Assembly (NCBI GenBank): GCA_964019135.1
Contig: OZ025255.1
Location: 25,583,708-25,647,707, forward strand
Direction of reading: 5' to 3'
DNA: 64,000 nucleotides
Origin: Arenicola marina
Taxonomy: Eukaryota > Annelida > Polychaeta > Arenicolidae
Shown: positions 36,110 through 48,045 of the stretch, one piece after another
Numbering within the stretch: the stretch's first letter is position 1
How the letters are laid out: every line of letters starts with the position of its first letter
Made by a program: the position numbers and the translations under genes
Notes under the pieces: model-generated
Seen by the model: the letters and a program-made list of their open reading frames with translations, nothing else
Database searches by the model: none
What the model was told of the DNA's origin: nothing

Positions 36110-36292
36110 ATGTGGATAATCTATATTGGATTTCTTATTCTTGTCTTTTTTGTGATTCTTGTCTGCATAGTGGTATACCAACGAAACCGGTCTACTATGC
36201 GGATTACACTTTACGCACATGAAGGACATATTTATGCAGTACCCGGTAATCCATATTTTTCGAGATACTCCGGCATGACCGGTGACCAGTGA
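36110..36292 (+). CDS. Small membrane-like open frame inside the 4.7-kb element, doubtful
   Basis: An ATG at 36110 opens a 60-codon frame with one strongly hydrophobic span (IGFLILVFFVILVCIVVY), then a basic and polar tail. I recognise no family. It may simply be AT-rich sequence read as a hydrophobic peptide. No splice partner or upstream signal is evident. Confidence 0.2.
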   Translation: MWIIYIGFLILVFFVILVCIVVYQRNRSTMRITLYAHEGHIYAVPGNPYFSRYSGMTGDQ

Positions 36293-36439
36293 CAGTGTCA
36301 CACTCACAGGTGACAGCTTAATTAGCCTTGGGTTAGGAAGAGATACCTACACATTTACTGAGGACGTTACGAGAACCTACCTCACCTACAACAGTGGCTT
36401 CACACACAGGATTACCAGATTCTGAGGTTCCCAATGATA

Positions 36440-36720
36440 TAGTAAAAGGTATACCAATGAGACCCTCGGTTTAGTGGCATGCTTTTCACCCTACCATTGA
36501 TGTTTTGAGTGGTATACCTTTCAGTAGCCTATACCATTCAGTCTATTGACAGCCTCAGTGCCAGTGGTATAACCATAGGCCTAGACTTGGCTTTCGGCAT
36601 ACCATTGGGGACCTGAGTGGTGTACCTTTCAGCATACCATCGGTATCGGAGTGGTATACCTGTCAGCATAACATTGGAGACCTCTGAGTCAGAGGTATGT
36701 CTTTAGCTTTATATAGACTT
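36440..36720. repeat. Degenerate tandem repeats around GTGGTATACC
   Basis: Four to five units of about 40-45 bp contain GAGTGGTATACCT.TCAG and ATACCATTGG. They precede the CTATAG array in the 4.7-kb element. Confidence 0.6.
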
Positions 36721-37520
36721 GTTCTAGAGCCTGTTCATAGACTTCTATAGATGTGTACTTTAGCTTGTCTATAGCTTTCTACAGATGTGTCCTTTAGCTT
36801 GTCTATAGCTTTCTATTGACTTGTCTCATATCATGTCTATAGATTTCTATGGCTGTGTCCCATAGCATATCTAGATTTCTATAGCGGTGTCCTATAGCAT
36901 GCATGTCTATAGCATGTCTATAGATGATGTCCTATAGCATGTCTATAGATGGTGTCCTATAGCATGTCTATAGATGGTGTACTATAGCATGTCTATAGAG
37001 TTCTATAGATGGGTCCTATAACATGTCTATAGAGTTCTATAGATGCGTCCTATAGCATGTCTATAGAGTTCTATAGATGCGTCCTATAGCACGTCTATAG
37101 AGTTCTATAGATGCGTCTTATAGCATGTCTATATAGTTCTATAGCATGTCTATAGAGTTCTATAGCATGTCTATAGAGTTCTATAGCATGTCCATAGAGT
37201 TCTATAGATACGTCCTATAGCATGTCTATAGAGTTCCATAGATGCGTCCTATAGCATGTCTATAGAGTTCTATAGATTCGTCTTATAGCATGTCTATATA
37301 GTTCTATAGCATGTCTACAGAGTTCTATAGCATGTCTATAGAGTTCTATAGCATGTCTATAGAGTTCTATAGATACGTCCTATAGCATGTCTATAGAGTT
37401 CCATAGATGCGTCCTATAGCATGTCTATAGAGTTCTATAGATTCGTCCTATAGCATGTCTATAGAGTTCTATAGATGGGTCCTATAGCATGTCTATAGAG
37501 TTCTATAGATGCGTCCTATA
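36720..37520. repeat. CTATAG-rich subterminal array, right
   Basis: About two dozen units of roughly 34 bp around AGAGTTCTATAGATGCGTCC and TATAGCATGTCTAT. The right half contains a duplicated block (about 37120-37260 and 37270-37440). The core words are palindromic, so the single strand could fold heavily. Confidence 0.85.
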
Positions 37521-37633
37521 GGCAGCCTAGAGTTTTGTCCTAAAGTGCTATAGAGCACTTCTTTAGAAATATTCTATAGAAACTCTATAGAATATTTCTT
37601 ATAGAAACTGTATAGAACATTTTTAGCAGGGCA

Positions 37634-37741
37634 TCATTGGTCTAACAACGTATATACTTACCCACCGTGTTATCCTTGGTCTAACAACGTATATACTTAC
37701 CCATCGTGTTATCCTTGGTCTAACAACGTATATACTTACCC
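37634..37741. repeat. Remainder of the 36-bp minisatellite
   Basis: Three units continue the array of 31175-32947 on the far side of the 4.7-kb element. Confidence 0.85.
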
Positions 37742-39219
37742 GATGTTCGTGTGTCTGTCTTCTGAAGTCCACCAGCTCTTGAATAGAACCAGTGAACAAA
37801 TTACGTGTATCGCCTTATTTTACATCCAAATGGCTGAGCAATGCACATGTCAACCCATAGACGTCAGAGAGAAAGTGGAAAGATCGAGGGAGAGAGAGAG
37901 AGAAAGAGATTTTATGGACCACACCGAGGGCTAGGTCCAGGTAGGTCCGCGCTGGGCGATAGACATATACTGTATATCAACTTTATATACACTATGCCGT
38001 ATTCAACACACTTGACTAGATTATTGATTCGCTGTTGACCAAATTCATGTTTCATAGCATTCCGAGCATTATCAATGCGTGGGGTCAAAACATAGTCAGT
38101 GGCGTACCCTGGCATAAGTACTAAAGTTCATGCTTTCATGTCCAACGATAACTATATTATAAAAAGTAGGCCCTCTATATCAAAGAGTGCTTAAGCTGTT
38201 CTCCCTGTCTGGACACGCCCGCCCCTTATAGCATAGCCATGTCTATTGATTGAACAACCTGAGGGGCAGTGCAACGATTTATATCAGTCCGAGGAGGATT
38301 TCTTGTGAGATTATCAATGCTCGTTGATTCATCTGCAATATATTCCATCTGCAAATCCAAAGTAAAGTGCCACTTCAAGGTACATTAAGGAATACTTCAA
38401 ACATCAGCACATATCTCAATCTTTGCTACTATATAGGCAAAATCGAATCTCCAAGGTGAGGACTGTTCAAGACCACGCGCGAAAAAAACGCCTTAATAGC
38501 CATATCGCGTATATCGAGGAATTCACAGACTGCTATGACGGATCGCGGAAAATTGGGAAAGGGTCTTCGCGTTAAACCAGGAATTGTACGAGTAACAATC
38601 CCCAGAAATTGCCAACAACTATTCGTGCATCTCATAGTATTCCTGGATGCCATGTTCCTAGCATGCCATTGCCTAAATACATGTTAAAAATGTAAACAAA
38701 TGAAACGATGCATTAGAAGTCACAATGATCATCAATAATACAATATGTACACTTTGTGAATATAATTTTTATGAGCATGGAGACCTCTATTGCCTCGCAT
38801 TGAACAGGCATAACTGTATTCGCTGTGAGCTTGTTCGAACGTATATATCGTATAGGTACGTGACCACATGCATGATACGACGAAGCAATCTTAAGGCTAA
38901 TGCGCCGCAGAGAGAGAAAAACAACAGGCGCACAACATAAACTACAAAACACTGTCGTACTAAACAGCCGACAAACGTTGTTCCTTGTTTACAACGAATG
39001 AGACGAACAAGTCCTGGCAGGCAACCAGACAGTGGGTGGGTTAGCACACTACAGCAAGATGTGCTGATTAAAACAGGATCTGTTACAGCGGTAAAAAGCT
39101 AATGGCTCTCGTGTTTTTTTTATATATATTAAAAAGCTGAAGGAAGGCCATTGCAATGCGTGTCAACATTGTTATGTATGTCCCATGCACCGTGATGATA
39201 ATATTAATTTTAATCCCCA
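37742..39219. other. No recognisable gene
   Basis: There is a short GA-rich run near 37880-37910. A minus-strand open frame at 38429-38653 (74 codons) has no domain I recognise. Otherwise I see nothing. Confidence 0.5.
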
Positions 39220-39340
39220 GGGCCCGGTTGCATAAGGCAAGATCAGCGTCGATCCGAGCCAAAAATTGAGCCGATCACCGTTGATCGCTTATCGCGTTGC
39301 ACAAACGTGCAATCGGACAGCCCAGTCACCGGCTAACACA
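39220..39340 (+). mobile_element. Harbinger-like element end, possible
   Basis: GGGCCCGGTTGCATAAGGC is typical of the termini of many PIF/Harbinger-type small elements. A matching inverted end and a 3-bp duplication were not found, so this may be a truncated copy cut by the adjacent SINE. Confidence 0.35.
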
Positions 39341-39416
39341 CACGTTGGTTGGTTACATCTTCTGGACGCTTTAACCTCTTTTAGTCACCCGTCAATGGGT
39401 GAAGGAAGGGGAAGTG

Positions 39417-39600
39417 GAGCCATGTCCCCAGGGGTAGCCCACTACTCTTTGTGAACAAGGACATAGGATTTTTATCCTGCGACCACACAGACATGGCCAC
39501 AGTGGGGCGCGAACCACCGATCCTGTGACTTACCCTTAGTCTCTCTGGTGGCCAGAACATTCAAGGCGATCGCTCTAAGTGCTCTGGTGCCTGGCTACAG
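39417..39600 (-). mobile_element. tRNA-derived SINE-like segment, copy 2
   Basis: It shares with 460-636 the words CTACTCTTTG.GAACAAGGACAT and TTTATCCTGCGAC, and a B-box-like GTGGTTCGCGCCCC on the minus strand. The A-box region is more decayed. Confidence 0.55.
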
Positions 39601-39609
39601 CTGTCTGAC

Positions 39610-42600
39610 GTTGCGCGGTTTGTACATGTATGGGTAAGAATCGAGTGGGTGTGAAACTATTGTGCATGCTTTGGTCCAGGCATTCCTAATCATATAACCA
39701 AGTCTTTCCACAGTGCATTGTTGAATAGTGTAGTTCTAACATTTTACCGTAGTTCCAACTCCATTGTGGTTAAAGCGATCCGTTATAACCTATGCAACTA
39801 AATGAATTTAATAATATTACAGGTTAATGTTGTAAACTGACCGATGAATAATCGGGGTAGCTCAGCCTGGCACTTTACAGCTTAACGTTTCCTAACTTGT
39901 ACATTGTGCCTTGTCATTATTTTTACGGTTGACAGCTCGCTTGACACTGACGGCCACTCATGAAACAGTCGCATGCTGATCTATCCACTCTCAGACCGCT
40001 CATATATTACAAAAAAACTACTATCATGCATATCATTTTGACATACGCATTAAAGTCAGTGGTTGGTTTTGCATGTACGGGTAGCTGAAGTGCGTGAAGA
40101 CGATCAACCACCGGATAATACGCAGCTCGAACCATTGCTGAAATAGCGATAATGATCACTGGCTTAGAACTGTAGATGTTCCTTGCTATACACTTTGGAA
40201 GAGTCTTACGGCAATTAGGTGAGATATCGGTGTGACAACAATTTAATCGGAGTGTGAAATAGAACAATGTATATATTTTTCAAATGAAGAATATATTTAA
40301 TGAAATAATGCAAACTAAAATACCCAGACAATTACATGGTTCACCAACTTTCATTCCGTGAGCATGTTAGATATGCCCTTGTTGCTGGCGCCAGCAATAT
40401 TTGTATTTATGACTTTGACTTGCTTACTGGCCTCATAGTTTGCAACAAACATGATATATACAAGTACGTGTGAGGACGTCACAGTTGCCCGGGGGGGGGG
40501 GGGGGGGGTTATCTCAGTTACTGGCTGTATGATTATTGCGTCTACTGCCCTGACCCAGATGGCGTCAATAACAGATTGCGGTAATTGGTTCTTTAACCGG
40601 AGCAGAACAGTCTGCGATAAGTTGTGGATGGCCTCTCGCGACTTGTTGTTGAAACCACTATGTCAAAGACATAGACATACGAGTAAGCTATTAAAACCGG
40701 ACATTTAATTATCCAGTTCAATATGAAGTCAAACTTCGAAAGTAACAAAGCCAATCACCCTGCCCACATCACCTCTGCCCCACGTCACCGCCAACCTCAC
40801 GGTTGACCCCAACGGTCTTGGGGTCACGAATGGTTTTAGAGAATTTTTTTGATTGAATATTGAATTTTCGATGCCAAAATTTGAAAAAATCTGGACATTC
40901 CGTTGTCGAATGATCACAAAGGAAGAGTTAAGAGAAAAATTATTTCAAAATAACATGGGGTCAAAGTTCAAAACGCTTCACGCCTTTGACCATGATCGCA
41001 CTCGGAAATATAGTTCGGAAGTAACATGGCTTCAAATTAATCAAACTCAAATGCATTAGTCAGGTATGGTACCAGTGGCATAGTAAATACTAAACAGAGG
41101 TGTAGGTTAGTCGATGTGTCAAACAATCGACAGATGCGGGAAAGCGGCCAATTAAATTTGATTTAACCCCCCCCCCCCTCCCCTGCCAACTGCCACCGGC
41201 AAGGCGAAGTGGCGCTGTAGATGCTTTTGTAGTCAGATATAGTTTGGGGCTTGGGCACCCCCTGTCGGTGTGACCGGTACATTTACACACGTTTATGACC
41301 ACAGGCACAAGTTTCGATTTTTGTGGAGGAAAATTTCCAGAAGTTGGATTGTTTTGTACATTGACAGATAATTGGCGCGGGATATAGTAGGTGTTTATGT
41401 TCTTTTGTGAACCATAAGGCCTTAGGACTCGCTCGCCATTGGCATATAGAGGTAAAACATGAAGGTAGTCAGACATTTTATATCTCTCAGGTGGAAATAA
41501 ATCATATATTAAGTTCTTTATTGCATAAAGATACAAATAAAGTTCTGGAGTGCAATGTCAACAAACTGGCGACGCTTCTCCGCAATACAAATAAGAAGAA
41601 GATTGGGTTAAAGGCTAAGTTTCAAATAAATCGGACAATGAATCGACTTCCTTTCTTTTGTCATTCTGGATAGTGAACAATGCAGTATGAGGTTTGGTAA
41701 TAAAAATGCGACAACATGAAGATATACATCGCCCAAGCGTAGATTGGATCCAATTTGGATGCCATGCTGATAGATGTACTAATTAATAGCAGGAACAATA
41801 AATTGGACGACCACATCTGACCTAATTTGCAAGCGCGGCAGTTGCAAGTGAGACGCAGTATTACAATGTTACTGACAGAAGTTGAAAATCTGTTGCTATT
41901 ATGTTATAATGGTGTCAACATTGTATGTTTATGTAAAGCAAACGATAAATAGTAATGTAAGTGTGATTGCTGTATATATTGTATCAATTTCCAGAAATTC
42001 CTAGGTATTTCTGTCACCATGCCAAGGTATGAGACACCACCCTTACATATCTTACATCACACCCCCCCCCCCTCCATATTGGCATCTGTAAGCCATAGGT
42101 CAAGGTCACAGCGATTTTTTGGGAAAACGCACTGAATGACCTATGTCAGTTTTCCCCATATTTGACACATTTAAAACCAAGCTATGGTTATAAGTTTCCG
42201 GTACGAGACCAAAATATGACTAGAATGAATCCTATAGAATCTTATGTTGTTCCGATGCGTCACGTCACGTTACCATGACGTCACTTTTGGTACAAACATC
42301 GTGACAAATTAAAAACAAATTAAAAAAATTCCTATGTTGCTTCAGCGTGTAGGCAAAAGAGAGTTATTGCACTACGTTTTCGATTGAACGTATCCCTAGA
42401 CGTAACCCGATGAGAAATTACGTCATCAGAACTCGGGGTGTTTCCTGACCTACATAGATACTTTTGCGGGATTCGTTTGCGGGACAACGTATAAATCGCC
42501 TTTCTAACGTTTTGCCCGTACGTATCACAGTCCAAGGAAATTTCCTTCATATCTTATATTTTTCTGCGAATGCATGTCTCAGTTTTTGCAGTTTTCGGTA

Positions 42601-43115
42601 GAGGATACTTCACGGATGCTTATATATTTCAGTGAATGTCTTTAGACGAGGCAAAGCAAAAGGATTTGTCGAATGTAAGTGGAACATTTTTCGCTCGTCT
42701 GCAGTAGCCGTGGCCAGCGCAGTAGCAAGTTCACCCAGTGCACAATGCCGCACAAACCATTAACACTCGACCACCAGGGTTGTTTGAAACATACATGTGT
42801 GTTTGCATCAGCGAGTAAGACTGACTGCAATGTATAGAAAAAGAGACAATGAACGATAGTGTGTTGCTTATAATTTCCGCCACTCAAGTTTCGTGTAAAC
42901 ATTTTCCTCGCAAAGAAGTATTACCAGTTGCAAAAAATGATTAAACATAACAATACAGTTTTTTGTAGGACTTCCTCTTTAGATGGTCCAATCAAAACTG
43001 CATGTGCTAGACTTTCAGACCCCCCCCCCCCCTCCACATACCCCGAGCCATCCAAATCCAAAATAAATACCAGAAGCCTTTCGAAACTTTGCAAACAGAA
43101 CGGTACATAAATAGC
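39610..43115. other. No recognisable gene; homopolymer runs
   Basis: G and C runs occur near 40491-40508, 41167-41178, 42061-42072 and 43021-43032. Short open frames (for example 41090-41536, -) span such runs and carry no domain that I recognise. Confidence 0.5.
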
Positions 43116-43119
43116 ATTG

Positions 43120-43390
43120 ATGTATTACTTTTATTTATTCAGGTGTAACCGTAATTCACCGCTACATTTAGAAATATTATTGGCCAGGCCAGATCCTGAT
43201 TAGTGGTCAGAACTTACATGCAAAATGATTGTCCAATGAAGATGCAAACTGTTTAGATGGTTTCGCATTTCTTATATAAGTGTGGTTTAAAGTTTCAACT
43301 TTAAATCTGTTTGTTGAGGAACTTGTTTAATGCGAAAAACAACTTTTCGCAGATGTAAATGAAAAGAAGAATGAATTTACTATTTTCAGA
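43120..43390 (+). repeat. Dispersed repeat, inverted relative to 51895-52140
   Basis: TTATTCAGGTGTAACCG, CTACATTTAGAAATATTA, AGATGGTTTC and TGTTTGTTGAGG appear here. They recur in reverse complement and reverse order at 51895-52140. The pair brackets the GT92 gene and the THAP fragment. Confidence 0.7.
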
Positions 43391-43987
43391 ACGTTTTTTT
43401 AGCTGGAAATGGCTACTTCACCATCTGTCTAAATCCAGCACAGAATTAGTCATAAAGATACTGGTCTGTTACAGTTTGTGTTTTTGTTTGATTAGAGTTA
43501 AAATAGCGGAAAAAGTAATATAAATAGACACAACACTAAAACAGATGTTAACACTTTAAACCAGAATCGTATTCAATTCTGCTTCTATTGTGGTTGCCTT
43601 CGTACATTGTGAAGAACGCAAGCCGTCGCTTTACGGTTGTCGACAGAATACCGACTGCAATAACTCGTTTGTGCGCCGCGCGAGAGTGAAAAACCGAAAC
43701 ATTCACAAGTGCCTTCGTCAAAGAGCATCCGCATTTTGTTCTTTGGTTAAACTTGGTACCCAATAGCCACAGTACCATATGTAAATCGAAAAAGAAATGT
43801 CGTCACAGGATTTTTTTGAAATTTGAACAGAGCGAAAGCGGTGGGAAAGTCACAAACGAAAAGAAAAGTCCACGCTCCGAAGTCTTTTTATGCAGCAAAG
43901 ATTTTGCTTAGTGCCCTTTTAATTATCAATCGACTGGTGTACTGTATAATATTCAGGATATCGCAGGATTATTAACTTTGCTCCATC

Positions 43988-43993
43988 TTTATT
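43988..43993 (-). promoter_or_regulatory. Polyadenylation signal of the GT92 gene
   Basis: AATAAA on the minus strand, about 100 bp past the stop codon at 44095. Confidence 0.5.
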
Positions 43994-44094
43994 ATAAGTA
44001 ATATAATTTCCACCGTTCGGTATAAGGAAGTTACATGGCATAGAGCGCAGCCCATTGACGGGGACAAAATATATTACGGCAAATTATGATCCAT

Positions 44095-45630
44095 TTATGG
44101 TTTTCCCAATAGCCCCAGTAATTCCAGCTTTGGAAAGACGGCCTCGATCAGATCGTCTTCATAGCGCAGGATCGAGTCATCGCGGACACTGTCAGCAATA
44201 GGGTATTTATCCCTGCAGGAGCTTTCCCTCTTATTATCGCATAGTGTATTTCTGTAATGTCGAGTATAACCATCATTGGACAACACAAACTTCGTCTTTC
44301 CCTTCACCAATTTTGACACCATACAATAATGGTTGAACGCCACAAGGCATATCATAGGGTTAATGATGGACTTTGTATGCCTGTTATTAATGGGTAGGTG
44401 TTGGCGATGACGTAAGAAGGCCAATTCTCGTGGTTTTGTGACGTCAATTTTAGGTTGCAACTCTTCATCAAACAGAAAGTCAGCGTTCCTGAATGACCAG
44501 GTGGCAATCTCATGTGAGTTTTCACTCCGCAACTTGTCCATCAAGGCTGGCATGTCTCTATGTTTACCCGGGTAGATAAACTCATCAGTGTCACTGACCA
44601 TGATATTGCGGAAGGTATACATGTATCTGTAGAGACAGTCGGTAGTCGTGAGAGCACTCCTGATGCGGATGTCAAACCTTGAGGACGGGTCAATGAGTGA
44701 GTGACACTGACGAAGGTCGACGAAGTCCGTCCGGTCGTAATGGCGGAAGACCTCCGACACCGCGGCGTCCAGACTGTCGTTGTAGATGACAACACCTCCG
44801 ACACCCAAGATCCTCTGCATCTCTAACCACTCCACAGCCCGGGTCGGGTCGATATGCCAGTAGGAGAGAGACGTACACAAGCCAAGCTCCATCGCCTTCT
44901 CTGGTTTCCTTGGAATCTCGACCGGAACAAAACTCGACTCCGGGGTCAGTGACGATGGGGGTCCAATGCTGACCCGGGTTTCTCCAAGACTGCAGAGTGT
45001 GAGGGGACAGGTCGCCACGAACCTGACATACACCTGCCCATCCAAAACAAAGCGACTATTTGGATCTTTGAACGGGATCAGAGTCACGTTTGCCATCGCC
45101 ATTTCAGTCCCATTTTGACACGACACCAGACACTGGAGTTGTGGGTGCTTTTCGAATGACATTCGTTCTGCAATGGTCAGAATCCGCATAACCGGAGCAT
45201 CCATGGGTGAGCCCCTGTCGTCCCAGAACGCGCTGTAGCTGTACAGAAACGGGAACTGATCTGGGAAAGAAGTGAAATTTCCGCTCTCCTTGTCTCGGCC
45301 GCCAAGTTGGATTTTCCACGATCCGTTTCCTCCCAGAGAGTAGCTCTTTTCGTTATGAGATGAAGTCACGCTGCTGGTAGAACGTAATGAGATCTTTCCG
45401 CTGAGTGAAGGAGAAGGTGTCACTCGTCTTGCTGGACTCGACGCCGGCATTCTGCCAAAATGATGTGACGAACTCTTTCTTCTTAGCGGAAGTGTTTGAT
45501 TAGTAGAATGCGAACTTGTGTCCATCGTCTGTCGCGCCACAACGGCTGTCGTCCACCTCATCCAGAGAGGGAAACTGGCCACCATGCAGAGGGTGAACCC
45601 AATCGCTACCCCGACCCGTAATATCCGAAT
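44095..45630 (-). CDS. GT92-family glycosyltransferase (DUF23), last coding exon
   Basis: The frame of about 511 codons matches the GT92 pattern. It has LCTSLSYWHIDPTRAVEWLE, then ILGVGGVVIYNDSL, then NIMVSDTDEFIYPGK with the metal-binding DxD near residue 331 counted from the Met at 45585, and a C-terminal INPMICLVAFNHYCMV. GT92 enzymes transfer galactose to fucose or GlcNAc in the Golgi. Upstream of that Met the frame stays open for 15 codons (IRILRVGVAIGFTLC) to an acceptor TTTTAACAG. Together with MVASFPLWM these codons form a hydrophobic signal anchor. The true start is therefore in an upstream exon that I did not find, and the Met at 45585 is probably internal. A Ser/Thr-rich stem of about 80 residues follows the anchor. 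The frame is unbroken. Confidence 0.85.
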   Translation of the reverse strand: MRILRVGVAIGFTLCMVASFPLWMRWTTAVVARQTMDTSSHSTNQTLPLRRKSSSHHFGRMPASSPARRVTPSPSLSGKISLRSTSSVTSSHNEKSYSLGGNGSWKIQLGGRDKESGNFTSFPDQFPFLYSYSAFWDDRGSPMDAPVMRILTIAERMSFEKHPQLQCLVSCQNGTEMAMANVTLIPFKDPNSRFVLDGQVYVRFVATCPLTLCSLGETRVSIGPPSSLTPESSFVPVEIPRKPEKAMELGLCTSLSYWHIDPTRAVEWLEMQRILGVGGVVIYNDSLDAAVSEVFRHYDRTDFVDLRQCHSLIDPSSRFDIRIRSALTTTDCLYRYMYTFRNIMVSDTDEFIYPGKHRDMPALMDKLRSENSHEIATWSFRNADFLFDEELQPKIDVTKPRELAFLRHRQHLPINNRHTKSIINPMICLVAFNHYCMVSKLVKGKTKFVLSNDGYTRHYRNTLCDNKRESSCRDKYPIADSVRDDSILRYEDDLIEAVFPKLELLGLLGKP

Positions 45631-46286
45631 CTGTTAAAAGAACAAATGCATTCCGATACACGAATTTACAGAGCCGAAATAATATGGTCAGGGATAGAGG
45701 ATAATCTGAACTGTCAATAATGTCATTAGGCTACTGATATACCAGAAATACCGAGTATATGAAATAAGAAGGTGGGTGGCGGCATCTCGGAAGTTGGACG
45801 TTCCCGTATGTGAAGTCGGAAGCGGCATGTCCTTTTCATGCGTTCGTATATTATATATTACAACTGCAACTGTAACGTCATCCCAATCATAAATCGTTCG
45901 ATGTGACTCACATTACGAATCTACCGATAACAGTAGATTCGTAATGAAAATCAGTCCAAGATCTCGCCTGTATATTCTGTGAGTGAAAGAAAAAAGAACG
46001 AAGCCATCGTTGTTGAGTCCTTTCTTCGGCTAACACCCTAGCGTCCTCCAATAATAGAATATACTGACCAGCAGTAATGTATTAGAATGTCGCTTAAGTT
46101 GAAGGGCGATGCAGTTTAAGCGAGAGAAACGGTCCTTGTCATATTTCGTAAGTGCGCCGCTGAGACCCGTTTAACCTGACACGTATTGCATATGGTTGCT
46201 TGACTTACCATGTACCATATTGGTACAATGCCACTTTTTGGAGCTTCATCAATATCGCGAAAAATGTTTCGACAATTCCACTTACC

Positions 46287-46441
46287 ATGTTGTTAAAGTT
46301 GAAACTGCCTTTCCTCGTGTGCACTCTTCTGTTGGTGTTGATACTGGACGGGCTCCTTGCTGTATCTCTGCGATCTCCTTTACGATCAAAAACGTTCCAA
46401 AAATACCCAATTGGATTGGCAAAGAAGCGGCTTAACCATCG
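46287..46441 (+). CDS. Isolated first exon encoding a signal anchor
   Basis: The ATG at 46287 (context TTACCATGT) begins MLLKLKLPFLVCTLLLVLIL, a strong signal peptide or type II anchor. A basic stem containing YPIGLAKKRLNHR follows, and the exon ends at a good donor CG/GTAAAT in phase 2. It lies head to head with the GT92 gene. A Golgi enzyme or secreted protein would fit. No matching downstream exon is visible before 55 kb, so it may be a long-intron gene or an orphan exon. Confidence 0.4.
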
Positions 46442-46769
46442 GTAAATAACATATTATTATTTTTGATCCAACTTGAATGGTAATGAAACTCATCTATGAT
46501 ACGCCTTTCAGCCTAGAATGATGTTTAGACCTTTGTACGTCGATACAATTGATTTCAAAGCGAGAAGCTTACACTCAAGTCATATAACTTCGCACCAATA
46601 GTTAGCCATATGTCTGAAGGCTTGGTTTAAAATAAACGTCCCCGCTGGTCGATACCGTGCAGCTGTTTCCAGAAGACACACCATCATAAATGATAACAAT
46701 GACATGATTGCGGAAGTCCGCTACGCCACACCGCATGATGTATTATGGCTTTAGCACGGACGTTTACCG

Positions 46770-46963
46770 GTTGATTATACAACGATTATGCACATCATAC
46801 CTATGCAATTAATCAGAAAACAAACAGAAAGCCATTGACACATTCGTCCTTTGCATCAATATGGTTTTAAATAGTTGGTACCACGTCAAAACAACTTTAG
46901 CTCATATTAATCTTCTGTGTTTCCACGTTTATATTGTCGAGCTCTTACGCCCCAAGTATTAGG
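46770..46963 (+). repeat. Direct repeat, copy 1
   Basis: It contains GTTGATTATACAACGATTATG and CAACTTTAGCTCATATT.AT, with about nine in ten bases equal to 47381-47573. Confidence 0.8.
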
Positions 46964-47289
46964 TTCTTATTAGTGTGTCTTCCCTAAACAAAATTAACTC
47001 TGAGCTAAGCAAAATCGTGGCACGAAGAATTTAAATGAAACCCATCTCAAGTTCTGTTCTTCTTCCGAACGAATATGTTGAATAATTTGACGATGGAATG
47101 TCAACATGGAGATGGAGTTAAATCAGGAACTGGTCCCAAAACGTGGTAGAGACAAAGAAGTAGACTTTGCTACGAATGGACCCTGGAATCTGTCTTGATC
47201 TACCTACGGGAAAACCATGAACCATGAACCGGGTAACGCATTCGGTGTGACGTGAGAAACTGAACCGAGGGCCCCGCAACAAGTACAAA

Positions 47290-48045
47290 GACGTTATGTT
47301 CTGTGACTCACGTGGGGGAAACTGTAAACGTTATTGAAACAGTCGGAGTAATCGGCCGCAAGTCATTAAGGTAAGTTACAGTTGATTATACAACGATTAT
47401 GCACATCATACGTATGCAATTAATCACAAAACAAACAGGAAGCCATTGACACATTAGTCCTTTGTATCAACATAGTTTTAAATAGTTGGTGCCACGCCAA
47501 AACAACTTTAGCTCATATTGATCTTCTGGGTTTCCACGTTTATATCGTCGAGCTATTACGCCCCAAAGAGGGGATTCTTTTTTCGCGTGTTTTTCGCACA
47601 TGCCGATTTTAATTCTGGGAGCGAGGAAAGTGACGTCAAAGGGGAAGACAGACGCATTTGCTTTTACATTGAGACTCAGATTATCTCTACTCATTGGCTT
47701 GAACTCACTCAACCATGGGAACAATACACGTGTGTGCTGCATGACAGCTTTGCATTCGCAGACCGTATAAACGGCTTTTTATGCCTTGTTGCGCGATAAA
47801 TTCAATAGTTTATATCTGGCAAGCGGCGCGTATTGGTTGTGCGTTACTTTCGCATGAATGGCTAATCATGTCTCGTATGGTCGATGCGATGTATAGATGT
47901 GTCCCATATTGGGACGTATGGGTGACGGCCTCCGCGACTCGTGTATGTATGTTTGTAGTTATGTACTGTGCATGTTTAATCGGCTGCGTCTGGCTGGTCC
48001 ATGTAAGAGCTGAGATCAAGGTCGTGTTGATTTGATATGAACGCT
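47290..48045 (+). repeat. Dispersed duplicated segment, copy 1
   Basis: GTTATTGAAACAGTCGGAGTAAT at the start and ATCGGCTGCGTCTGGCTGGTCCATG at the end also occur at 52590-52985. Copy 1 has about 350 extra bases in the middle that carry a direct repeat. Short open frames here are not conserved between the copies. Confidence 0.75.
47381..47573 (+). repeat. Direct repeat, copy 2
   Basis: Partner of 46770-46963. It lies within a segment (about 47375-47725) that is missing from the otherwise similar copy at 52590-52985. Confidence 0.8.

Larger units (their letters stand above)
32950..37631. mobile_element. 4.7-kb DNA element with CCCTGCTAAAAATG ends and CTATAG arrays
   Basis: The ends are CCCTGCTAAAAATGTCCTGT and, inverted, CCCTGCTAAAAATGTTCTAT, with similarity continuing for about 30 bp. 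It splits a unit of the 36-bp minisatellite. The flanks read GCCA / CATCATT, giving a 2-bp target duplication CA. Arrays rich in the palindrome CTATAG lie just inside both ends (32990-33300 and about 36720-37520). The middle has no recognisable transposase. The 2-bp duplication resembles ISL2EU- or Tc1-type behaviour, but the termini do not let me assign a superfamily. Confidence 0.75.

Noticed and set aside
41090-41536. 148-codon minus-strand frame
   Set aside because: It crosses a poly(C) run, has no recognisable domain and no splice or start support.
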